This document shows positions 1-8,667 of a stretch of DNA of 35,847 bases, piece after piece. The translations under genes and the position numbers were made by a program. Positions within the stretch are counted from its first letter, which is position 1, and every line of letters begins with the position of its first letter. Origin of the DNA: Candidatus Zixiibacteriota bacterium (lineage in GTDB: Bacteria > Zixibacteria > MSB-5A5 > GN15 > FEB-12); contig JBFMGC010000029.1 of NCBI GenBank assembly GCA_040752815.1, positions 1 through 35,847 of the forward strand. The letters run 5' to 3'. The notes beneath the pieces are model-generated. The model did no database searches, was not told the origin of the DNA, and worked only from the letters and a program-made list of their open reading frames with translations.

Positions 1-67
1 ATAGGCCACACAGGCGAGCAATACCCCCCCCCATAATCACTACTTTTGTACTCTTGATTCCTACCAT
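1..67 (-). CDS. FAD-dependent oxidoreductase, N-terminus only (runs off the window)
   Basis: Reading leftwards from an ATG at 67-65, the first 22 codons give MVGIKSTKVVIMGGGIARL followed by CGL. The KVVIMGGGIARL stretch is a beta-strand followed by the Gly-rich loop of a Rossmann dinucleotide-binding fold, close to the VVIIGGGIAGL start of FAD amine-oxidase or phytoene-desaturase type enzymes. The third conserved glycine of GGGIAG is Arg here. A strong ribosome binding site, GGGAGG, lies about 6 nt upstream of the ATG. The three glycines lie in a run of nine G (24-32 on the plus strand as C), so a base-count error would break the frame. Only the start is visible, so substrate and subfamily cannot be given. 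It lies downstream of the PEP-binding gene, on the same strand, 161 nt away. Confidence 0.6.
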   Translation of the reverse strand, partial: MVGIKSTKVVIMGGGIARLCGL

Positions 68-93
68 CGCGACCTCCCGTGCTTTCAGTTCTG

Positions 94-157
94 CCCACCC
101 ACAGCAAGCTGTGGGCCACCAGTCACCAGTGGCGGGTATGAAGCAAACCCGCCCTAC
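94..157. repeat. Paired GC-rich palindromic intergenic repeats
   Basis: Two palindromes lie side by side between the oxidoreductase and the PEP-binding gene. The first (94-120) contains CCCACAGC-AA-GCTGTGGG followed by GGGCCACC. The second (131-157) is GGCGGGT-9 nt-ACCCGCC followed by CTAC. Each is related to another intergenic copy in the window: the second matches 12969-12996 in opposite orientation, and the first matches 34428-34456. They may act as transcription terminators or RNA-stabilising ends, or may be REP/MITE-like dispersed elements. Confidence 0.6.
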
Positions 158-228
158 GTCAGACAATGGAATACTCTACGCAGGTGTGTGATGCAAGCGA
201 AAAGTTGGCGCGCTCTCGGTAGCGAGGC

Positions 229-3003
229 CTACATGCTCCTAGTGTGTGGCGGCGTGAGGTACGCCAGCGCCTCGCCGACAGTAGCGTTCATCGCCACGCA
301 CAGTAATTGCCCGTGCGCGGACTTCGGCAGGTCGATCACGCGGATGACATCGGACAGGTATGCGTATTCGGGTGCCAACTCGGTCAGCAGGTTGGGCGAT
401 CCGTGCAGCAGCTCCTCGTTGAAGATGATTCCGGCGTCATCGGGATAGAGCGGCAGGTAGCGGATATTCGATTCGACCAAGTCCTGGAAGAAGTGGGTGC
501 CGAACGAAAGTTCCGGTACGTAACTGCCCTTCTTGCGCGCGATTTCGATAAGCATGGCGGTATTGTTGATGCCCGCATAGTCCACGCTGACACCCAGTTT
601 GATATCGCCGCGACTGCCCCAGCGGCCCGGTCCCATCAGGATAAAGCGGCGCCGAGGCAGAATCTCGTTCAGTTTGCTGACAGCGTACCCGACTTCGATC
701 ATTCGGTTCAGATCGGCCAGGCCGGCGTATCCGTCGGGATCGACATAGACGATATGCGTGACATCCTGCACCAGACCGTCGCATACGAATCGACGGGCGT
801 TGAACACGATCCGCTCGCGGGGGATGTCGGTGGGAATGGATGCGGCGGTACACTGGATCGTGTGGGACTGCGGCCGGCATTGGAGCAGATACAACGATAT
901 GCCATCGGAAGCGAATTCGATATCGACCGGGCAGCCAAGAGTCGCGTGCAGTGCAGCCAGGAGCGATTGTATTTGTTTGATAAACGGTGTGCGGGTGACT
1001 AGGCCGTTGAAAGTGGCGACTGGTTGCTCTGACGAGAATTCGATTCCGGTCATACGGACGTCCCCGATCTGATCCTCGCGGTAGATAGAGAAGACCTTGT
1101 CGAGCTCAGGGAAGGCGTCGCCTGACTCAGCCAGAAAGGCGTCGATCCGTATCGACTCAAAGCTCTCGCTTTCGAGGTTGATGACATCGATAAAGCGAGG
1201 CGAATAGCGGCAGATTTCATCCGGTGTGACGTTCACACGCAGGTTGGGTTGACCGGGGGATATCAACACCGGATAGTCGTCACTCAGTCGATCGACGGCG
1301 CGGGTTCCGAGACCGGGGACCATGCGCAGAAGGCCGTCCTCGCGCTTGACGCGTGATGACCACCGGAAATCGTTGCTGCTGAAGGCGACACCCGCGAAGG
1401 CCGGAAGGAAGTATCGGCCCATTCGCTTCCCGACCACCTCCTGTATCAGGATGCCCATTTCCTCGTTGTAATCGAGCAGGCCGCGGTCGGCCCGGTACTC
1501 GACCGGATCGGGGCCGAAGGTCGAGGCGTAAACCTCGGCGATGGCGTCGGTGAGCGCTTCGAGACGCCGCCGCTTGCTTCCCTGGTTGGCCAGGAAGAGG
1601 CTCTTGTACTTGCCGGAGAACGCCGCGCCGATACGGTCTTCGAGCAGGCTTGAACTCCTGACAATGATCGGGTTGTCGCCGAAGTCATCCAGCGCGACAG
1701 CCAGGCTGCGAGTTATATCCGCGGGGAATGGCACGCTCTTGAACGCCTGGACGATGCACGGATATTCGAGACGTACCTGCTGGATCGGCTTATACTTCTG
1801 GTCGACCACGTCGTCAAAATTGCAGTGGTGCACGAAGTGGAAGAGCACGTCGGACGTGATGTACCAGGTCTTGGGAGTTTTGATTCCCTGGAGCGCCGGG
1901 TTGTCCTGCTCCTTCTTGCGCATGATCTGTGTGGCCAGGTAAAGTCCGGCCGCTTTGCCGCCCAGGCGGCCGTGGCTTTCGGCGCTGTATATCGAACGTT
2001 GCAGAAGGCCGTGGAAGTCACTTATGTCCATCAGCTCGCGGGCGATATCGACATAGCTTCGATCCTCGGATAGAAACCGCCGAATAAGTGAAATGAGAAT
2101 CCCCCGGGTGCGGGCGATCGGTATAAACGAGGGATCACGCGACATCTCGTAGTAGCGGCGGACCATGTCGGCCACCGACGCCGTATTGACATTGGTGCCG
2201 ACCAGGCGAATCAGGAAGCTCTGTTTGTCTTCCTGCACCCAGGTCTGGATAAGACGCATAATCTGATCGGGGTCGAGATGTTCCGCCGCGGCGGCAAAGA
2301 CCCGCGTGCCCAGAAACGTGGTGAAACCGATTCCGTGTCCCTCGTGGGGGGTATTCCATTCGCCTTCGTAGTCTGCGGACTCGAAACTAAGCCGAGCCGG
2401 GTGAAACGAGCGAAGGATAGGTTCGGCCTCGGGCACACCGCACCAGCAGAGATAGTTGAGCATCTTGCGAGAGATACTCTGGTACAGTTCGCGATTGGCC
2501 CGTTTGATCGTGTCCAGTGCGATTTGCCAATCGCACCGCTCGTGAGAGGGGATATTAGCCAGTGCGGCGCTCCATCCCTCGATGATCTTGCGGTCCAGTC
2601 TTTGCGACAGGTAACTGCCCAGGCGGTCGGCGATCGCCTGCAGCAATTGTGATTCCTCCACCAGAAACGGTCCGCCGGGGTCGTTACCTGCGTTTTGGGT
2701 GTAGCAGACTCGGATATATCCGACCACCCGCTCCTGCACGACAATGTCGGCGCTAAGGGTCCAGGGTGTTTCCTCGAAGCCGGCAGAGGTGTAATGGGAG
2801 GTGCCGATAGAGATGCGCACGCGGCAGAGCAGGGGCGACTGCCAGCCGAGCGGGATAACCTCGATCAGGCGGCGACAGATTGTCTCGATCGGCTGATCGG
2901 GCGCGGCCAGAATGTCCTGGACCGCGTAGAAGCATTCGAGCTCCTTGGCCCGTTCCTGCAGGGAGAGCAGGAGTCTGTCAATCGAGGTTTTCCGGTCGTT
3001 CAT
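229..3003 (-). CDS. PEP/pyruvate-binding ATP-grasp protein with N-terminal GAF-like module (924 aa)
   Basis: The core matches the ATP-grasp nucleotide-binding domain of pyruvate phosphate dikinase and PEP synthase (PPDK_N): GRLGGKAAGL at about 345-354, VRSSSLLED at 458-466, a GILIQEVVG strand at about 517-525, and the closing LLQCRPQ at 706-712. The phosphohistidine swivelling domain and the PEP TIM barrel are both absent, so it cannot be a complete dikinase. Residues 1-135 form a GAF-like module (KELECFYAV, IPLGW, GPFLVEE) that recurs in the histidine kinase at 14392 and the paralogue at 25331. The C-terminal about 200 residues hold another conserved block (MGPGRWGSRGD, SFGTHFFQDL). The ATG at 3003 is preferred over a GTG at 3033 because it aligns with the paralogue and has GGGA about 10 nt upstream. 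No signal peptide is seen. The substrate is unknown. Confidence 0.8.
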   Translation of the reverse strand: MNDRKTSIDRLLLSLQERAKELECFYAVQDILAAPDQPIETICRRLIEVIPLGWQSPLLCRVRISIGTSHYTSAGFEETPWTLSADIVVQERVVGYIRVCYTQNAGNDPGGPFLVEESQLLQAIADRLGSYLSQRLDRKIIEGWSAALANIPSHERCDWQIALDTIKRANRELYQSISRKMLNYLCWCGVPEAEPILRSFHPARLSFESADYEGEWNTPHEGHGIGFTTFLGTRVFAAAAEHLDPDQIMRLIQTWVQEDKQSFLIRLVGTNVNTASVADMVRRYYEMSRDPSFIPIARTRGILISLIRRFLSEDRSYVDIARELMDISDFHGLLQRSIYSAESHGRLGGKAAGLYLATQIMRKKEQDNPALQGIKTPKTWYITSDVLFHFVHHCNFDDVVDQKYKPIQQVRLEYPCIVQAFKSVPFPADITRSLAVALDDFGDNPIIVRSSSLLEDRIGAAFSGKYKSLFLANQGSKRRRLEALTDAIAEVYASTFGPDPVEYRADRGLLDYNEEMGILIQEVVGKRMGRYFLPAFAGVAFSSNDFRWSSRVKREDGLLRMVPGLGTRAVDRLSDDYPVLISPGQPNLRVNVTPDEICRYSPRFIDVINLESESFESIRIDAFLAESGDAFPELDKVFSIYREDQIGDVRMTGIEFSSEQPVATFNGLVTRTPFIKQIQSLLAALHATLGCPVDIEFASDGISLYLLQCRPQSHTIQCTAASIPTDIPRERIVFNARRFVCDGLVQDVTHIVYVDPDGYAGLADLNRMIEVGYAVSKLNEILPRRRFILMGPGRWGSRGDIKLGVSVDYAGINNTAMLIEIARKKGSYVPELSFGTHFFQDLVESNIRYLPLYPDDAGIIFNEELLHGSPNLLTELAPEYAYLSDVIRVIDLPKSAHGQLLCVAMNATVGEALAYLTPPHTRSM

Positions 3004-3063
3004 CGCGATTGATTCCCGACTGTGGATTCTCACTCGGCGGACTGCCGCACCACTCTGTCAAGT

Positions 3064-3106
3064 GCCTGGCATACCTTTCGGTGCGCCAGGCGGCAGGCTG
3101 CCCGCC
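3064..3106. repeat. Two adjacent GC-rich hairpins between genes
   Basis: GCCTGGC (3064-3070) pairs with GCCAGGC (3085-3091), and GGCGG (3089-3093) can pair with CCGCC (3102-3106). They lie in the 139-nt gap between the end of the glutamate-synthase-like gene and the start of the PEP-binding gene. There is no T-run on the minus strand, so this is not a classic intrinsic terminator. It suggests that the PEP-binding gene may be uncoupled from the upstream redox operon. Confidence 0.4.
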
Positions 3107-3142
3107 GTACCTCTAAAACGGCGCGAGCGATGGGGCCGCGCT

Positions 3143-4729
3143 TCACAATACGCCCAGGATCTCCTTCGCCTGCGCCTTATCCAAATCCATGATATATGGA
3201 ATGCCGCTAATCTGGGCCGCCTCGGGCGTCAGGGCGCCCAGATCATCGCGGGTCATGCTGTCGATATTGAACTTACGGCTGCCGGCCATGAGCTGACGAA
3301 GTCCCTGGGCGAGCCGCTCATAATAGGTATAGAGGCCAATAGCACCCGCAGGCAGTCTCTCGAATTCTGCGTCGCCCAGTTCGCGCCGCAGCTCTGCGGC
3401 GGTCACGAAGATCTCGTCCATCTTGGAGCCGAACCGTTCGACATAAACCGGCAACTGGCGCTCTTCGATAGCGCGGCCGATGGTCTTGCCGACCATGGCG
3501 GCGGCGATCGGGCTGCGTGCCATGCCGATCAACTTCACGAACGGTGCACCGAACGCTAGGCCCTTGAAGATCTGGTCCTCGAAAGTGAAGCCGCCGGCAG
3601 AGATGATAGTGGGCACGTACTCGCCCTTATCGGCGAGGGCCTTGCAGTACCGATAGGTGAGCGTGTGAAGTTCGACCGGCGGAATGCCCCACTCGTTCAT
3701 CATGCGCCACGGGCTCATGCCGGTGCCGCCGCCGGCACCGTCGACCGTGAGCACGTCGATCTTGTACTTCGAGGCATACTTGATTGCCTGCGCCAGCGCC
3801 GCCGGACGATACGCGCCGGTCTTGAGCGAGATGTATTTCGCGCCCGCCTTGCGGAGTTCTTCGAGACGCTTCGCGAAACCTTCCTCGGAAACCATGCCGA
3901 CCCGCGAGTGGCGTTCGAATTCAGAAAACGCGCCGCGTTCAAAGGCACGAATGACATTGGGGTCGGTCGGATTGGGCAGAACCACGTAGCCACGCTCGTA
4001 GAGCAACTGAGCTTTCTTGAGGCTGCGGATTTTGACCTCGCCGCCGATATTCTTGGCACCCTGGCCCCACTTGAGCTCGACCCACTGGACACCCAGTTTT
4101 TCGATAGCATATTCCTGCACGCCGAGCCGGGTATCTTCCACGTTGGCCTGCACGATAATCGCACCGTAGCCATCGCGCTGGTGGTCTTTGTAGAGTTGCA
4201 CACGGCGCTTGAGGTCAACCGTGTCGACTACCCGGCCGTTCTTGATAGTAGCGTCGACATCCATGCCGACTACGTTTTCGCCGATAGTCAGTCCGGTACC
4301 GGCGAGCGCCGAGCCGATGGCGAGACCTTCCCAGTTGTTCTTGGCTACGTCGGTGGAGCCGATGCCCGGAATGATCCACGGCAGGCGGAACTTGATCCCC
4401 TTATCATGCCCGAAACGGACTTCGAGGTTGACATTGGGGAAGATGGCTACGTCGCTGTCGGCGGCGATACCGTGCGCCCCGACCACGCCGCCCATGATGT
4501 TGAAATGTGAGTAATCGACGGGATAGACCTTTTCTCCGGCAGTGGTGATGACGCCGAACGGCTGAGGATAGATGACCTCGTGACCGCGGTAGGCCGACTT
4601 GCCGATTTCGCACATGCCGATACATCCATCCACGCAGGTCACACACATGCCGGAGGTCGGCACAATCGAATCCTCGGTGCGGTTCTTGGTCAGGGTGGCC
4701 GCCGAGGCATTGATTCGTGACAGTGTCAT
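3143..4729 (-). CDS. FMN-binding glutamate-synthase-like protein with N-terminal Cys cluster (last gene of redox operon)
   Basis: The body matches the central/FMN domain of glutamate synthase (Glu_synthase family): VDGAGGGTGMSPWRMMNEWGIPP corresponds to the GltB DGGTGASP loop, and IISAGGFTFEDQIFKGLAFGA to the flavin-phosphate-binding end of the barrel. The glutamine amidotransferase domain and the usual GltB Cys triad are absent. Instead a Cys-x2-Cys-x3-Cys-x3-Cys cluster lies near the N-terminus (about residues 29-40, CVTCVDGCIGMC), probably an Fe-S site. The Met at 4729 is chosen because GAAAGGA sits 9 nt upstream; the Met at 4738 would leave no spacing. The gap from the preceding gene is only 15 nt. 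True glutamate synthase activity is not established without an ammonia-supplying domain; it may be a flavoprotein partner of the operon's NAD(P)H subunits. Confidence 0.85.
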   Translation of the reverse strand: MTLSRINASAATLTKNRTEDSIVPTSGMCVTCVDGCIGMCEIGKSAYRGHEVIYPQPFGVITTAGEKVYPVDYSHFNIMGGVVGAHGIAADSDVAIFPNVNLEVRFGHDKGIKFRLPWIIPGIGSTDVAKNNWEGLAIGSALAGTGLTIGENVVGMDVDATIKNGRVVDTVDLKRRVQLYKDHQRDGYGAIIVQANVEDTRLGVQEYAIEKLGVQWVELKWGQGAKNIGGEVKIRSLKKAQLLYERGYVVLPNPTDPNVIRAFERGAFSEFERHSRVGMVSEEGFAKRLEELRKAGAKYISLKTGAYRPAALAQAIKYASKYKIDVLTVDGAGGGTGMSPWRMMNEWGIPPVELHTLTYRYCKALADKGEYVPTIISAGGFTFEDQIFKGLAFGAPFVKLIGMARSPIAAAMVGKTIGRAIEERQLPVYVERFGSKMDEIFVTAAELRRELGDAEFERLPAGAIGLYTYYERLAQGLRQLMAGSRKFNIDSMTRDDLGALTPEAAQISGIPYIMDLDKAQAKEILGVL

Positions 4730-4744
4730 TGTTGCCATTCCTTT

Positions 4745-5434
4745 CTATTTAACTTCGCTTTCTTTTCTGATTTCACAGGCTACGCAGGGTTTCATGTAGC
4801 ACATCATATCGTGGAACTGTTCTTTCTCAATGCAGGGCGGCTCCAGGTTGGCGCACCCGCCACAGATCGCCTTAGTGGGATCCGAGAAGGTGCAGCGAAG
4901 CTGGCAGGCCGGGCAGACATAGATGCACCCGCCGCAGAGGCGACAGACGGACGATTTGATGTCGAACGGCGTGCCGACACTGCGGCGATGGCCTCGCGCC
5001 CGGAAACCGATCGCGCCCGCCATCATCTGCTCTTTGCACATCCTCACGCACAGGCCGCACAGGATACAGTCTTCGTACTCCTGGCGGAAACGCTGCTGCC
5101 TTACGCCGTGGGCGGACGCCAGATCCTGGATAGTCTTCGACTGCGGACAGGACGCCAGCAGCAGCTCGATGGTCATCTTTCGCGCCCGGATGACACGCTC
5201 GGAGGCCGTACGGACTTTGAGACCTTCCTGCACCGGATAAGTGCACGAGGTCACCAGGCGTGAATTCGGCTCATCACCCACTTCGACCAGGCAGAGCCGG
5301 CAGGCGCCGTACGGAGTGAGACCGTCCATGTGGCAGAGGGTCGGAATGGGGAAGCCGATGAATTTGGCGGCTTCAAGAATGGTCGTGCCTTTGTCGACCG
5401 TCACCGGAAGGCCGTTGATCTTGAGTGTTATCAT
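4745..5434 (-). CDS. NuoG/HydA N-terminal-like Fe-S electron-transfer subunit (229 aa)
   Basis: Residues 1-75 form a [2Fe-2S] plant-ferredoxin-like domain with Cys34, Cys45, Cys48 and Cys64 (CHMDGLTPYGACRLC, TSC). The middle shows the LLLASCPQSKTIQ helix typical of NuoG/HydA N-termini, but without the His/Cys set that binds their extra [4Fe-4S] cluster. Two ferredoxin-type [4Fe-4S] motifs follow (CILCGLCVRMC and CRLCGGCIYVCPAC), then further Cys pairs near the C-terminus (CGGC, CVAC). No hydrogenase H-cluster or molybdopterin domain follows, so it should act as an electron wire. The ATG at 5434 overlaps the upstream stop as ATGA, with GGGAGG upstream, implying translational coupling. A longer frame reaching 5512 has no support. 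Confidence 0.87.
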   Translation of the reverse strand: MITLKINGLPVTVDKGTTILEAAKFIGFPIPTLCHMDGLTPYGACRLCLVEVGDEPNSRLVTSCTYPVQEGLKVRTASERVIRARKMTIELLLASCPQSKTIQDLASAHGVRQQRFRQEYEDCILCGLCVRMCKEQMMAGAIGFRARGHRRSVGTPFDIKSSVCRLCGGCIYVCPACQLRCTFSDPTKAICGGCANLEPPCIEKEQFHDMMCYMKPCVACEIRKESEVK

Positions 5435-8400
5435 GACAGTTTTCCTCCCATCACCGCCTCGGGTGTGGCGACAGGTTCGGCTTTCTTGCATTTGGTGAAT
5501 TCGAGGTCGCACCGCAGGCAGCGAAGCGACTCGCGCGACGCCTCATCGACCGACAACGATACCTCCACTTCGGCAAAATTGCGGCGGCGCCATTCCACTG
5601 ACGCGCGCGGGGTTTCAACGCGTCGCGTTTCCATCCCGGCGGACTCAGCCGCGAGCGGCTCGACATAGACATCGGGAACGTTTGGCTCGGCGAACGGCTG
5701 GGCCATCTCCTGCTTGAGGAGATACCGGGCGATCATTACCGCAGCTTTCTTGCCGGCGGCGACAGCCTCGACAACCGTGTTCGGACCGGTAACCACGTCG
5801 CCGGCGGCAAACACGCCGGGTCGGTTTGTGATCATCGTCTTGCTGTCGACTCTTACCGTGTTGCGGACGGTGGTGTCGATACCACTGGATTGAGCCGGGC
5901 CGATGCAGTCGATTCCGGAATCCTCACCGATGGCCACTACTAGTGTGTCGAGAGGAATCGTGAACTCAGAGCCGGGAATCGGCACGGGGCGTCGGCGGCC
6001 GCTCGAGTCCGGTTCGCCTAATTCGTTGCGGTTGCATTCGAGACCGGTGATGCGCCCCTTTTCGGAGAGGATGCGGGTCGGTGCGACCAGTGTGATTATC
6101 TCGATGCCTTCCTGATCGGCGGCCTCGATTTCCTCCGGGAAAGCGGGCATTTCCTCGCGGGTGCGGCGATAGAGGATAGTCACTTTCTCGACATCCTTCT
6201 GGCGCAGCGCCATGCGAGCGGCATCGAAAGCCGAGTTGCCGCCGCCGATTACACCCACCTTGCCCTTAGCCTGGGATTTCTGTCCCAAATTGAACGCTTT
6301 GAGGAACTCGATGGAGGGGAAGACACCTTCAACGTTTTCATTGTCTACTTGCAACAGCTTGCTCTTGTGCGCACCCATGGCGAGCAGGATTGCCTGGTAG
6401 CCATCGCGGAAGAGCGAGTCAACCGAGATTTCCTTACCGAGCGAGGTGTTACAACGCAACTCGATGTTTTCGTCCATGAGCGAGGCAATTTCCTTCTCGA
6501 TCGTTTCACGCGGGAGGCGGTACGATGGAATCGCGCAGGTCAACATGCCGCCGGGTTTGCTCTCGGACTCAAAAACCGTCACGCGGCACCCTTTGAGCGA
6601 AAGGTAGTGCGCGGTGGTCAGGCCGGCCGGGCCGGAACCGATAATTGCCACTCGTGGGGCCGGACCTGACGGCCAGGTGTGCCGAACCGGCTTATAGGCC
6701 GACGGCTCGGTGCGGTCGGTGATAAAGCGCTTGAGAGCGCGGATGGCGATGGCATCGCCGCCACTCGTGCCTGCCCGACAGCGGCTCTCACACGGGTGAT
6801 GGCAGACACGGGCGCAGACCGATGGGAACGGGTTGGCCTCGCGAATGACCGTGTAGGCCTGGTCGTATTCACCCCGGCCAATATGCGCCACATACCGCCA
6901 GGCTTGCGTGCCGAGCGGGCAGGCGGTCTGGCAGGGGGCGCCCACCAGGTCCTTGCACACATAGGCGCGGCAGCGCTTCTCGATTATGTGTTCTTCGTAT
7001 TCGTGGCGGAAATACCGCAGCGTGCTTAGCACCGGGTTAGGAGCCGACTGCCCCAGGCCGCACATGGTCGAGTCTCTTACAACCAGGGCGAGTTCTTCGA
7101 GAAGATCGAGATGCTCAAGTGTCGCGTTGCCTTTCGTGATGTCGTCGAGAATCTCGTACATGCGCTGGGTTCCCTTGCGACAGGTGAAGCACTTGCCGCA
7201 GGACTCGTCCATGAGGAATTTCATGAAATAGCGGGCGACATCGACCATGCAGGTGTTTTCGTCCATCACGATCATGCCGCCCGAGCCCATGATCGAGCCG
7301 GCCGCGGTGAGGCTGTCGTAGGTGATTGGCAGATCGAACATGGAGGCGGGAATGCATCCGCCAGATGGCCCGCCGGTCTGCACCGCTTTGATTTTGGCGT
7401 CGCTGACCGGACCGCCGCCGATATCGTAAACCACGTCCTTGATCTTGATACCGAGCGGCACTTCCACCAGGCCGGTGTTCCTGATTTTGCCGACCAGCGA
7501 GAAGATCTTCGTGCCGGTGTTGCCGGGGACGCCGATTTTAGCAAACTCTGCGCCGCCGCGGCTGACTATTACCGGGACATTGGCCAGGGTTTCAACGTTA
7601 TTGATGCAGGTGGGATGACCGAAAATGCCGCGCTCGACAGGGTAAGGTGGGCGCTGGCGGGGCTCGCCGATCACTCCCTCGACTGATTTGATCAGGGCGG
7701 TTTCCTCGCCGCAGACAAACGCCCCGGCGCCGCGGACAATCTCGATGTCAAAATCCCGCCCCATGCCAAGGACGTTCTTGCCAAGCAGGCCAAGTGTGCG
7801 CGCCTGCTCAAGTGCTATCATGGCATGTTTGACGGCCAGAGGGTATTCGCTGCGCACATAGATGATGCCTCTGTTGGCGCCGATCGCCATCGAGGCGAGC
7901 ATCATTCCTTCTATGATGGCGTGTGGGTTTCCTTCGAGCAAACTCCGATCCATGTAGGCTCCGGGGTCGCCTTCGTCAGCGTTACAAACGATGTACTTGA
8001 TACCCCTGTCGTCTTTCGAAGCACGAGCCCGCTCCCACTTGATGCCGGTTGGGAACCCCGCGCCGCCGCGCCCGCGAATTCGCGAGTCTTTGACTTCTTT
8101 AATGATCCATTCAGGGTCGTTCTTCTCGAGAGCGATCTGGAGAGCCTCGTATCCGCCCTGCTCGATATAGCCGAGGATGCGGATGGGATCGAGTTTCTCG
8201 TTATTGCCGAGAATGGTGCGGGTTTGCTTCTTGAAGAACGGGATATCGTTCTGGTTGTGGAAGCGCTTCTTGTCGCGAGGCTGGTGATAGATGAGTTCAT
8301 CCTCGACATAGCCGCCGATGGCTGCCGCAATCACCCGCGGCACATCCTCCATTTTGAGCTGCGGGTAGAGGTGCTTGCCCGGTTCCACCAGGATAAACGG

Positions 8401-8631
8401 GTCCATCTCGCAGAAGCCCTGACAACCGGTGATGCGAAGGGCGACCTTGTCGCGCAGGTCTTTCTCGATGATGTACCGTTTTATGATCCTGATAATGTCG
8501 TTCGAGCCGCTGGCCTGTCCTCCGGTGCCGGCACAAACTACCAGAGTCGGCATTTTGGCCTGGAAGGTCCGTTCGCTCAGGATGCGCTCGCGAAAGCCTA
8601 TGAACTCTTCAAGGGACGCGAGTCTTTTCAT
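5431..8631 (-). CDS. NuoF/HydB-like NADH subunit fused to GltD/NfnB-like NADPH oxidoreductase (1066 aa)
   Basis: Four parts are visible. Residues 25-110 are a thioredoxin-like [2Fe-2S] domain with Cys33, Cys70 and Cys74; the usual fourth Cys is Gly38. Residues 130-450 are the NuoF FMN/NADH domain (GRGGAGFPTG near 188, ADEGDPGAYMDR near 218, GAGAFVCGEETALI near 301). Cys478, Cys481, Cys484 and Cys524 form the NuoF [4Fe-4S] site. Residues 555-1030 match GltD/NfnB: an N-terminal Cys-rich pair of clusters, a FAD site GSGPAG at 665-670, and an NAD(P)H site GGGNSA at 796-801 followed by LYRRTREEMPA. The chain should therefore hold both an NAD(H) and an NADP(H) site, as in Stn-type electron-bifurcating transhydrogenases. 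A good Shine-Dalgarno (AGGGAG) precedes 8631. It lies 36 nt after the NuoE-like gene and overlaps the next gene by 4 nt. Confidence 0.9.
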   Translation of the reverse strand: MKRLASLEEFIGFRERILSERTFQAKMPTLVVCAGTGGQASGSNDIIRIIKRYIIEKDLRDKVALRITGCQGFCEMDPFILVEPGKHLYPQLKMEDVPRVIAAAIGGYVEDELIYHQPRDKKRFHNQNDIPFFKKQTRTILGNNEKLDPIRILGYIEQGGYEALQIALEKNDPEWIIKEVKDSRIRGRGGAGFPTGIKWERARASKDDRGIKYIVCNADEGDPGAYMDRSLLEGNPHAIIEGMMLASMAIGANRGIIYVRSEYPLAVKHAMIALEQARTLGLLGKNVLGMGRDFDIEIVRGAGAFVCGEETALIKSVEGVIGEPRQRPPYPVERGIFGHPTCINNVETLANVPVIVSRGGAEFAKIGVPGNTGTKIFSLVGKIRNTGLVEVPLGIKIKDVVYDIGGGPVSDAKIKAVQTGGPSGGCIPASMFDLPITYDSLTAAGSIMGSGGMIVMDENTCMVDVARYFMKFLMDESCGKCFTCRKGTQRMYEILDDITKGNATLEHLDLLEELALVVRDSTMCGLGQSAPNPVLSTLRYFRHEYEEHIIEKRCRAYVCKDLVGAPCQTACPLGTQAWRYVAHIGRGEYDQAYTVIREANPFPSVCARVCHHPCESRCRAGTSGGDAIAIRALKRFITDRTEPSAYKPVRHTWPSGPAPRVAIIGSGPAGLTTAHYLSLKGCRVTVFESESKPGGMLTCAIPSYRLPRETIEKEIASLMDENIELRCNTSLGKEISVDSLFRDGYQAILLAMGAHKSKLLQVDNENVEGVFPSIEFLKAFNLGQKSQAKGKVGVIGGGNSAFDAARMALRQKDVEKVTILYRRTREEMPAFPEEIEAADQEGIEIITLVAPTRILSEKGRITGLECNRNELGEPDSSGRRRPVPIPGSEFTIPLDTLVVAIGEDSGIDCIGPAQSSGIDTTVRNTVRVDSKTMITNRPGVFAAGDVVTGPNTVVEAVAAGKKAAVMIARYLLKQEMAQPFAEPNVPDVYVEPLAAESAGMETRRVETPRASVEWRRRNFAEVEVSLSVDEASRESLRCLRCDLEFTKCKKAEPVATPEAVMGGKLS

Positions 8632-8667
8632 GTAGTTATCTCCCTTACTGAAGGCTTGCTTGCTGTG

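Noticed and set aside
229-3003. Complete PEP synthase or pyruvate phosphate dikinase
   Set aside because: The phosphohistidine domain and PEP barrel are both missing, and an unrelated conserved C-terminal block is present instead.
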